Origin: Spirochaetales bacterium
GTDB taxonomy: Bacteria > Spirochaetota > Spirochaetia > Treponematales > UBA12059
NCBI GenBank assembly: GCA_016926955.1
Contig: JAFGNN010000030.1
Coordinates: 122,778 to 186,777 of the forward strand
DNA: 64,000 bases
Direction: 5' to 3'
Shown here: positions 33,238 to 40,009 of the stretch, piece after piece
Layout of the letters: every line of letters begins with the position of its first letter
Position numbering within the stretch: position 1 is the first letter of the stretch
Notes under the pieces: generated by a model
The model's input: the letters and a program-made list of their open reading frames with translations, nothing else
Database searches by the model: none
Told to the model about the DNA's origin: nothing
Program-made: the position numbers and the translations under genes

Positions 33238-33984
33238 TCAGAACGATCCGAGCCCCTCGTCCAGGTTGACGGACGCTCCGTTCCAGAGGGGCGGTTCGTC
33301 CGCGAGGCGGTCGGCCAGCCATGCTCCGAGCGCCGAGGCCGCGGTCAGCCTGCCGCCGGGGGCCTTCGACGCCCACGCGGTTCGGTTCGAGGGGCTCAGG
33401 TATTCGGTGTCGACGAGGCCGGGACAAGCCAGGAGGGACGCGATGCCGTCGTTCGCGTATTCGGCGGCGATCGAGCGGACCAGGCTGGCGAGCCCCGTTT
33501 TGCAGGCCGCGTAGGCGGCGTTGGTCCTGAACGCCCGGGGGAGCTCCGTCCTTGTCCCTCCGAAAAGGAGTATGCGTCCCCATCTCCTCGCCCGCATGCC
33601 GGGGAGCGACGCCGATACGAGCGCGCCGGGAAGCGCGAGGTTCATCGAGGCGAGCCGTTCCCATTCGATCGCGGACGTTTCGTGGAGCGGCGCCTGCAGG
33701 AAGGGACCGTGCGCCACGACGAGGATATCGGCTTCGTGGGCATGCTCGAGGACGGGGCCCGCGGCGGCGATGGAATCGAGGCCGGCCAGGAACCCGTCCG
33801 CGACGGAACCCAGGGCGCGCGCGCGCTCGAGGGTTGCGCGCAGGCGCTGCTCCGAAGAGCCGCCATGCACGATGAGTTTCGCGCCGAGCTTCGCGAGCGC
33901 CAGCGCCACCTCGGCGCCTATGCCGCCGGATCCGCCGACCACCAGGGCGACGCGCCCGTCGAGCGGCCTGCCTGCGGCGTTCAA
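33238..33984 (-). CDS. Short-chain dehydrogenase/reductase family protein
   Basis: 248 residues. N-terminal cofactor motif VVGGSGGIGAEVALALA (G-x-x-x-G-x-G), DILVVAHGPFLQ at the place of the NNAG strand, and active-site Y-x-x-x-K in AAYAACKTGLASLVRSIAAEYA. The usual catalytic Ser is not obvious (GRILLFGGTRTEL), so activity may be altered. It overlaps the upstream sigma-54 activator gene by 4 nt (ATGA), so it is co-translated with it. The substrate is unknown. Confidence 0.8.
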   Translation of the reverse strand: MNAAGRPLDGRVALVVGGSGGIGAEVALALAKLGAKLIVHGGSSEQRLRATLERARALGSVADGFLAGLDSIAAAGPVLEHAHEADILVVAHGPFLQAPLHETSAIEWERLASMNLALPGALVSASLPGMRARRWGRILLFGGTRTELPRAFRTNAAYAACKTGLASLVRSIAAEYANDGIASLLACPGLVDTEYLSPSNRTAWASKAPGGRLTAASALGAWLADRLADEPPLWNGASVNLDEGLGSF

Positions 33985-35132
33985 GCCCGGTCTCCGATGC
34001 GCTTGCGCGATAACGCGTGGAAGCGGATGTCAGCGGGCGCGATCGACTCCCGCGACCCGGAAGAGACGATGGCCCGGCAGATGACGTTTCTGAGTTCCCG
34101 GACATTGCCCGGCCAGGCGTGGGCTTCGAGGATCGCGAGGGCCTCGGCGGAGAGGCGCTTGCCGTCGCCGGATTCCGAAAGGAATCGGCGCGCGAGCCAG
34201 TGGATGTCCTCGCGGCGTTCGCGCAGCGACGGCATCTCGAGCACGAGGATCTCGAGGCGCGCGAGGAGGTCGAGCCTGAACCGACTTGCTTCAAGTTCGG
34301 CGTTCGTCGCGGCCATGACGCGGGCGGCGAAGTCATGCGGCTTGCCTCCGCCGAGGCGGACGGTTTCGCGCTCCTCGAGGGCGCGAAGGAGCAAGGCCTG
34401 GACGGGGCGCCGCATTTCCGCGAGCTCGTCGAGGAAGAGCGATCCCTCGCCGGCTTCCTCGAGCGCGCCGCGGCGATCGATGGCGCCAGTGAAGGCCCCG
34501 CGTTCGGTACCGAACAGCTGGCTGGCGGCGAGCTCGTTCCCGAGGGCGGCGCAGTTGATCGCGACGAAGGGTTTTCCCGCGCGACGGGAGAGGCGGTGGA
34601 TGCGTCTGGCGGCCAGCTCCTTGCCGGTGCCCGTCTCGCCGAGTATCAGGACGGAAAAGTCGAAGGCGGCGAAGCGGCAGATCTCCTCACGCGCGCGGGC
34701 GATGGCCGGGCTCGGTCCGCCAAGCCCGTCGTCGTCGCCCGGATCGAGCGCCGGACTCGGGGAAGGACGAACGGGGATGCCCCCTGGCGCGGTTTCGCCC
34801 GGATGCATATTTGAGGCCGCGAGGATCGCGCTCTTGATCGCCGTGACGGAGACCGGCTTTTCGATATAAACCGCGCCGGATACCGTGAGCGCCTGGCGGG
34901 GCTCTCCGGCGAGTATCATCGGCACCGCGGGCCGGGCCATGCGGGAGAGCTCGAGGAGAATGTCGGTCGGATAGGCGTCGGAGTCGGCCAGCAGGACTTT
35001 CGCTCCGCGGGCGAGGTGTCGGGCCGCTTCGCTGGGATCGCCGCAGGCGTGGACAACGTGCTCCTCGGCGATGGCCGCGGCGAGAGCGGGTCGCCTCGTC
35101 GGATCAGGGTCGAGAAGGACCACGCTCGACAT
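33981..35132 (-). CDS. Sigma-54 activator with receiver-like domain but no DNA-binding domain
   Basis: 383 residues. Residues 1-115 resemble a response-regulator receiver (VVLLDPDPTRR acidic start, LLADSDA acceptor strand, conserved Lys in VYIEKPV). Residues about 135-365 are the AAA+ domain: Walker A GETGTGKE, GAFTGA loop, Walker B SLFLDELAEM, arginine fingers near FRLDLLARLEILVLEMPSLRERREDI, and sensor II WPGNVRELRNV. The protein ends about 20 residues later, with no Fis-type helix-turn-helix. It therefore probably activates sigma-54 RNA polymerase without enhancer binding, as described for FlgR of Helicobacter pylori. Confidence 0.87.
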   Translation of the reverse strand: MSSVVLLDPDPTRRPALAAAIAEEHVVHACGDPSEAARHLARGAKVLLADSDAYPTDILLELSRMARPAVPMILAGEPRQALTVSGAVYIEKPVSVTAIKSAILAASNMHPGETAPGGIPVRPSPSPALDPGDDDGLGGPSPAIARAREEICRFAAFDFSVLILGETGTGKELAARRIHRLSRRAGKPFVAINCAALGNELAASQLFGTERGAFTGAIDRRGALEEAGEGSLFLDELAEMRRPVQALLLRALEERETVRLGGGKPHDFAARVMAATNAELEASRFRLDLLARLEILVLEMPSLRERREDIHWLARRFLSESGDGKRLSAEALAILEAHAWPGNVRELRNVICRAIVSSGSRESIAPADIRFHALSRKRIGDRA

Positions 35133-35228
35133 GGGCGCGAATGTACCCTAACTCCGGCCCGGGCGCAACCTCTATGCGTTGCTGCGCGTAAAAAACCGGC
35201 GGAGTAATTCCTTCCCGGACGCTCCCGT

Positions 35229-35975
35229 CTAGAGCCCCCTGATCCGGTACCACAGCAGGAGGTAGCGGAAGCGCAGATAGCCCAGGAAGCCGAAGACCTT
35301 CCACGGAGCGCGGAGAAGGTGGTGGGCCCATTCCGTTCCTTTTTCGATGGAGCGCCGCGAGGGCTTCGAGCGCCGTTCCGCGTAGACGTCGAAGAGGTCT
35401 CCGCTCCAGATGAAGATGCCCGACCTGAATCGTCCCATGTTTCTCGGAATCCATCGTTCTCCGCCGTGGACTCCCCGGCCCGCCATGAGCAACGTCGGCG
35501 TGCTCTTGCGTATCGCGATGGCTATGTCCTCGTCGAAGGATCGCTTCCATCGCCCCGTGTGCCTGCCCACGACGCGGAGTCCCGGGAAGGTGGCCTTGAT
35601 GTTTCGCTCGGCGAGCTCGAGGCTCTTCCTCCCGGCGCCAAGCAGGTAGATCGATTTCCCCCAGCGCTCCAGCACGCCGAGCAGCCGTATCGAGAAATCG
35701 AAGGGGGAGCGGCGGATCGGTTCGCGCCGCTTTATGAAGCGGGCGCCCCGCACGATGGCCGCGGATGAGGGCAGCACCAGGGAGGCGTTCTGGAGCATCG
35801 CGCGGAATTCCTGGTTCCTGCGGGCGCGCAGGAGCATGGGAACGTCGAGCAGGACGATCTGGTGCCGGTGCCCGTCGTCGAACATGGATTTGAGGACGTC
35901 GTCCAGGTCTTCGTCGGCCACGACGTCGACGGGAATCTTCAGTACGGAGATGCGTTCTACTCGCTGGCTGTCCAT
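35229..35975 (-). CDS. WecG/TagA/CpsF-type glycosyltransferase, active site altered
   Basis: 248 residues. The fold-typical segments are IVLLDVPMLLRARRNQEFRAMLQNASLVLPSSAAIVRGARFI, IYLLGAGRKSLELAERNIKATFPGLRVVGRHTGRW and LLMAGRGVHGGERWIPRNMG. Family members add N-acetylmannosamine(uronic acid) to lipid-linked carriers at the inner membrane. The usual Asp-Gly of the PDG motif is Ser-Ser here (residues 70-71), so catalysis may be lost or different. A basic amphipathic C-terminus (FLGYLRFRYLLLWYRI) may attach it to the membrane. Its 5' end overlaps rsmE by 19 nt. Confidence 0.75.
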   Translation of the reverse strand: MDSQRVERISVLKIPVDVVADEDLDDVLKSMFDDGHRHQIVLLDVPMLLRARRNQEFRAMLQNASLVLPSSAAIVRGARFIKRREPIRRSPFDFSIRLLGVLERWGKSIYLLGAGRKSLELAERNIKATFPGLRVVGRHTGRWKRSFDEDIAIAIRKSTPTLLMAGRGVHGGERWIPRNMGRFRSGIFIWSGDLFDVYAERRSKPSRRSIEKGTEWAHHLLRAPWKVFGFLGYLRFRYLLLWYRIRGL

Positions 35976-36769
35976 GATTCCCGCTCCAGGATGACGATCT
36001 CGGCCGCGGCGAGGGCGAAAACGGCGGCCGTTTCGGCCCTGAGGATGTTCGGGCCGAGGCTCACCGGCCCGAAGCCGATCGACTCGAAGAAGGCCGCTTC
36101 GCGCTCGGAGAAGCCGCCTTCCGGACCGACGCAGATGACGAGCTCGTCGATCCGGTGGCCAAGATAGCGATGGAACGAGTCGCTTGCAAGGGGAGCCTCG
36201 TGGCAGAAGATTCCCCGCCGAGCGCCGGGGGCCGGGCCGAGCGCTTCGGCCAGCTCGGCGAGGTGGCGGATCCCGCCGACGGCAGTCGGAATCGCCGAGC
36301 CGCTTTGCTGCAGGGCTTCGCGGCTGATCCGACGCCACCGCTCGAGACGGCCCTTGTCCGGATCCGGGACGGAGCGCTCGGCAAGCAAGGGAAGTATCAA
36401 CGCGACGCCCGCTTCCGTCGCTTGCCGTACGATCCGGTCCATGGCCGGTCCCTTGGCGAGAGCTTGGGCGAGGACTATGCGGGGAAGGCGGCCGATGCCC
36501 GGATCCGCGGACGGAGCCGCGGTCGCCGAGCCCGTACGGACGTCCGGCAACCTGGACCCGTCGCGCTCGGCTTCCTTCGCGGCGAGGAGGATGCCTCCGG
36601 ATCCGATCTCGATCACCGCGAGGTCCCAGGCGCGTCCCGAGGCGTCTACGCCGGGGAAGCGGTCGCCCGCCTGCAACCTGAGTACGCCGGAGAGGTATCG
36701 GGCGCGCTTTCCGACGACGCGGAAAGGAGAGCTTCCGTCCCAGTCCTCCGGCAGGACGAATTGCCTCAC
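35957..36769 (-). CDS. rsmE: 16S rRNA (uracil-1498-N3)-methyltransferase
   Basis: 270 residues from a GTG. N-terminal PUA-like domain (HYLSGVLRL-type: KRARYLSGVLRLQAGDRF) and a C-terminal knotted SPOUT domain with IVLAQALAKGPAMDRIVRQATEAGV, ERWRRISREALQQSG, VICVGPEGGFSEREAAFF and LGPNILRAETAAVFALA. It methylates U1498 of 16S rRNA with S-adenosylmethionine. It starts 3 nt after the ctpA stop codon and overlaps the glycosyltransferase gene, so the three form one operon. Confidence 0.93.
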   Translation of the reverse strand: MRQFVLPEDWDGSSPFRVVGKRARYLSGVLRLQAGDRFPGVDASGRAWDLAVIEIGSGGILLAAKEAERDGSRLPDVRTGSATAAPSADPGIGRLPRIVLAQALAKGPAMDRIVRQATEAGVALILPLLAERSVPDPDKGRLERWRRISREALQQSGSAIPTAVGGIRHLAELAEALGPAPGARRGIFCHEAPLASDSFHRYLGHRIDELVICVGPEGGFSEREAAFFESIGFGPVSLGPNILRAETAAVFALAAAEIVILERESWTASE

Positions 36770-36772
36770 GGC

Positions 36773-38311
36773 TTACTGGTTGGAGGGCGGCTTGGGCTGC
36801 GGCAAGGTTTCCGCCGCCACCGCCGCCGCTCCCTGGAGTTCCCGGACGGAGCGCGTCGCCGCGAGCAATGCGGCGAAATTGCCGCTCTTGAAAGCTTCCA
36901 ACGCGGCCTGGAGCTGGATGTCGAATTCGAGGTCGAACACGGGCGCGATGCTGGTCCGTCCGATTTCATCGCGGACGAGGCGGCGCAGAAGTTCCTCCCG
37001 CACCGCGAATCCCGAATCGAGCAGCTTCCTCACGAATGCGTTCTGGGTCGCCCTCGGGGCTTCCGGATTTTCGCGGGCGAAGGTCTCGAGCAGGCGCTCG
37101 TCGAAGATGCGCGTCAGCGCTTCCTCCTCCTCGCTCGTGAGCTCGGGTTCCCGGACCTCGAGGTCCGGGGCGATGCCGAGCTTGTCGATGTTGGCGTCGC
37201 TGGGCGTATAGTAGCGGCTCATGGTGAGCTTGAAGCCGCCGTCGCCGATCGGGTAGATCTGCTGGACGGAACCCTTGCCGTAGCTGGTCTCTCCGATCAG
37301 GTAAGCCTTTCGGTGGTCCTTCAGGGCTCCGGCGAGGATTTCCGAAGCGCTCGCGGATCCCTTGTTTATGAGCACGACGATAGGAAGGCCCGCCGGCACA
37401 TCCACGCCGCGCTCGGCCCGGTACACCAGGTTCTCGTGGGCGAGCCGGCTCTTGGTGGAGACTATGATGCCGGAGTCGAGGAAGAGGTCCGCCACCTGGA
37501 CGGCGGCTTGCAGCAGGCCGCCGGGGTTGTTCCGCAGGTCGATGACCAGGTTCCTGTAGCCGTTGGCCGTGAAGAAGTCCAGAGATTCCTTGACGCGGGT
37601 CGCGGTCTGCGGTGTGAACTCGATGATGCGAAGGTAGCCGGTGCCGCCGGGGATCATCTCGCGCTTGATGTTCGGGATCTCGATGCGGGCGCGGTTCAGG
37701 GTGATCTCGAAGGTGAGCGATTCGCCGCGCAGGATCACGAAGGTGACCGGCGTGCCCGGCTTGCCGCGGATCTTGTTGAGCACTTCGTCCATGTAAAGGC
37801 CGTCGGTCGCTTCGCCGTCGATGCTCTTGATCCAGTCGCCCGGTCGGATGCCGGCCTTCCAGGCGGGCGTATCCTCGATGGGCGATACGATTTCTACCCA
37901 GGGCTTGTCGCCGGGCTTCAGCGCGTCCGGGGGAATCTTGGAGATGTAGGTACCGACTCCTCCGTACTCGCCGGTGGTGGTGTCGGTCATGTCCGACATC
38001 ATGGCCGCGTCGAGATAGACCGAGTGCGGATCGCCGAGGGCGTCGAACATGCCCTTCATGGCTCCTTCGTACAGGAGGGCCGGATCCACTTCCTCGACGT
38101 AGTTCTCGAGGACGAAGTCGAAGACGTTCTGGAGTATCGACGCGTAGCGCCGGGCATCGTACGAACTCGATTCGGCCGCCGCGGGAACCGCGGAGACACC
38201 GAGGAAGGAAACCCCTACGAGAAGGGCGCCGAGCAGGGGCCAAAGCGCCCGCTCGCGACGCGCGTTGACCGGCTTGTCGCTCATGCATATGAATTTGCCC
38301 ACGCGCGCCAT
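36773..38311 (-). CDS. ctpA: S41 family C-terminal processing protease
   Basis: 512 residues. An uncleaved-type or Sec signal helix (ALWPLLGALLVGVSFLGVSAVPAAA), a helical cap, a PDZ domain (GVGTYISKI...GDWIKSIDGEATDGLYMDEV), then the protease core with the catalytic Ser in NKGSASASEILAGAL and Lys in SYGKGSVQQI. These enzymes trim C-termini of envelope proteins in the periplasm. A 130-residue C-terminal helical extension rich in Glu and Arg follows. AAGGAG lies ten nt before the first ATG; MSDKPVNARR (38284) is an alternative start. Confidence 0.92.
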   Translation of the reverse strand: MARVGKFICMSDKPVNARRERALWPLLGALLVGVSFLGVSAVPAAAESSSYDARRYASILQNVFDFVLENYVEEVDPALLYEGAMKGMFDALGDPHSVYLDAAMMSDMTDTTTGEYGGVGTYISKIPPDALKPGDKPWVEIVSPIEDTPAWKAGIRPGDWIKSIDGEATDGLYMDEVLNKIRGKPGTPVTFVILRGESLTFEITLNRARIEIPNIKREMIPGGTGYLRIIEFTPQTATRVKESLDFFTANGYRNLVIDLRNNPGGLLQAAVQVADLFLDSGIIVSTKSRLAHENLVYRAERGVDVPAGLPIVVLINKGSASASEILAGALKDHRKAYLIGETSYGKGSVQQIYPIGDGGFKLTMSRYYTPSDANIDKLGIAPDLEVREPELTSEEEEALTRIFDERLLETFARENPEAPRATQNAFVRKLLDSGFAVREELLRRLVRDEIGRTSIAPVFDLEFDIQLQAALEAFKSGNFAALLAATRSVRELQGAAAVAAETLPQPKPPSNQ

Positions 38312-38325
38312 GGACTGTCAACTCC

Positions 38326-38354
38326 TTGACGGTACCATCCGGAGAAAGTAGAGT
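38326..38354 (+). promoter_or_regulatory. Promoter of the membrane protein-MinD-FapA operon
   Basis: TTGACG (38326-38331), 17 bp, TAGAGT (38349-38354), with the ATG ten nt further on (38365) and no Shine-Dalgarno, so the 5' leader would be only a few nucleotides. It lies in the divergent gap with ctpA. Confidence 0.6.
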
Positions 38355-38364
38355 TTAGCGCGAT

Positions 38365-38853
38365 ATGCGGCGCTCCAGGCTCTACTTCATAGGCGCGGTC
38401 ATCGAGGCCGCTCGTTATTTCGTGTTCGCGCGCCTCGCCTCCGAGCTGCTCGGGGTCGAGCCGGGCGCGTCGCGGGGACTCCTCCATGCCATCGCTCCCC
38501 AACTTCTCGTCGCAGGCGGCCTTGCCGCGCTTTCGCACGATCCCGCGAAGTACGAACCGCTCCGGCCCTTCCTCGCCGTGGCGAAGGTCCTCTCGGTCGC
38601 CACGGCGCTCTTCGTGATGCCCGGGCTCGGCGGCGCGGCATACTCCGTTGGCGCTTCGCTCGGACCCGGCGCGCTGCTCGCGGGCTTCGGCGCGATCGCC
38701 GTCTGGGATCTCTCCCTCGGCGCCCTTCTCGCCTTTTCCCGGTCCGGGACCGATGCGGCGTCCGGCCGTTCCCGGGGAGCCGGCACATTAATGGAAGAAA
38801 TCGAGACCGTTCCGGCGGCAGACGGCCCGGGCGCGGGCGGGGAGAGCGACTAG
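38365..38853 (+). CDS. Membrane protein of the MinD-FapA operon
   Basis: 162 residues with about four hydrophobic helices (near 5-25, 38-58, 70-92, 98-120) and a hydrophilic acidic tail (EEIETVPAADGPGAGGESD). No domain is recognised. Its stop codon TAG is directly followed by the ATG of the MinD-like ATPase gene with no spacer, so both are translated together. The context suggests a role in flagellar or polar positioning, but this is inference only. Confidence 0.65.
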   Translation: MRRSRLYFIGAVIEAARYFVFARLASELLGVEPGASRGLLHAIAPQLLVAGGLAALSHDPAKYEPLRPFLAVAKVLSVATALFVMPGLGGAAYSVGASLGPGALLAGFGAIAVWDLSLGALLAFSRSGTDAASGRSRGAGTLMEEIETVPAADGPGAGGESD

Positions 38854-39996
38854 ATGCGCGTGGTGCCGATCGCTTCGGGCAAGGGCGGCGTGGGGAAGTC
38901 CCTGCTGGCGGCCAACATGGCCATCGCCCTCGCCGAATCGGGCAGGCGCGTGGTTCTCGCCGACCTCGACCTGGGGGCGTCGAACCTCCACGTCATCCTG
39001 GGACAGACCGGCGCGCGTCGCGGCATCGGAACCTGGCTTTCGGTCAGCGGCATGGACTTCTCCGAGATACTTCTGGACACCGACGTCGCGAATCTGCGCT
39101 TCGTGCCCGGCGACGCGGAGATACCCGGCCTCGCCAACATCAGCGCGCTCCAGAAGAATCGGCTCGTGAAAAGCCTGCTGGCCATGGATGCCGACTATCT
39201 GGTGCTCGATCTCGGCGCCGGCACGAGCTCCAACATCCTCGACTTCTTCCTGATGGGACCGACTGGAATAGTGGTCACCGCCCCCGCGTTGACCGCGACG
39301 CTCAACGCCTACCTGTTCCTCAAGAACGCGATGTTCCGCCTGATGTGGACCACGTTCAAGCGCGGCTCCAAGGCATGGTCGACGCTCGAAACGTTGCGCA
39401 AGGACGGTTCGTCGCTCCAGAAGGCCTACATACCGGCCATCCTCGACGAGATCGCCCTGGTCGATCCCGAAAGCGCGGCCGCGTTTGCCGAGCGTGTCGC
39501 GCGTTTCCGGCCCCGGCTGGTCATGAACATGCTCGAGGACCCGAAGGACGCGGAAAAGGCCCAGAAGATCCGAAGGTCCTGCAAGGAATACCTGAACCTC
39601 GACCTCGAGCATCTCGGAGTCATCTACCGGGACGACATCCAGGACATCGCGCTCGGATCGCGGATTCCCATCATCCGGTACAAGCCCCAGTCGGTGCTCT
39701 CGCAGGCGGTCTACCGCATCGCCGACAAGATCGTCTCGACCGAGGGCGAGGACGATTCGCCCCTCGAAACCGCCTATCTCGACGAGAGCTTCCAGTCCGC
39801 CGAAATGGAAGCCGAGATCGATTTCGAGGCCAAGGTGTCGTACGTCGAGGATCTGCTTCACACGGGCGCCTTGAGCCATGGCGACCTGGTGGAGACGGTG
39901 AAGCTCCAGGCGCACGAGATTAGCCAGCTCCGAAAGGAGAATCGCCTGCTCAAGCACAAGCTCGCGAAGGCGATCGGCCAGGGTTTCAAGCCTTAA
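38854..39996 (+). CDS. MinD/ParA-family ATPase (FlhG-like)
   Basis: 380 residues. Deviant Walker A SGKGGVGKSLLAANMAIALA, LADLDLGASNLH, Walker B-type DYLVLDLGAG and the late GSRIPIIRYKPQS typical of FlhG/MinD relatives. Unlike those, it has a 100-residue acidic, coiled-coil C-terminal tail (AYLDESFQSAEMEAEIDFEAKVSYVEDLL...LQAHEISQLRKENRLLKHKLAKAI). Family members switch between ATP dimers and monomers to set the number or place of flagella or division. It sits between a membrane protein and FapA in one operon. Confidence 0.88.
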   Translation: MRVVPIASGKGGVGKSLLAANMAIALAESGRRVVLADLDLGASNLHVILGQTGARRGIGTWLSVSGMDFSEILLDTDVANLRFVPGDAEIPGLANISALQKNRLVKSLLAMDADYLVLDLGAGTSSNILDFFLMGPTGIVVTAPALTATLNAYLFLKNAMFRLMWTTFKRGSKAWSTLETLRKDGSSLQKAYIPAILDEIALVDPESAAAFAERVARFRPRLVMNMLEDPKDAEKAQKIRRSCKEYLNLDLEHLGVIYRDDIQDIALGSRIPIIRYKPQSVLSQAVYRIADKIVSTEGEDDSPLETAYLDESFQSAEMEAEIDFEAKVSYVEDLLHTGALSHGDLVETVKLQAHEISQLRKENRLLKHKLAKAIGQGFKP

Positions 39997-40009
39997 GGCG
40001 GAGGATCCC

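Noticed and set aside
36155..38329. 724-codon plus-strand open frame.
   Set aside because: It mirrors rsmE and ctpA, whose motifs are unmistakable on the minus strand; its Arg/Gly/Glu-rich translation is typical of a shadow frame in GC-rich DNA.
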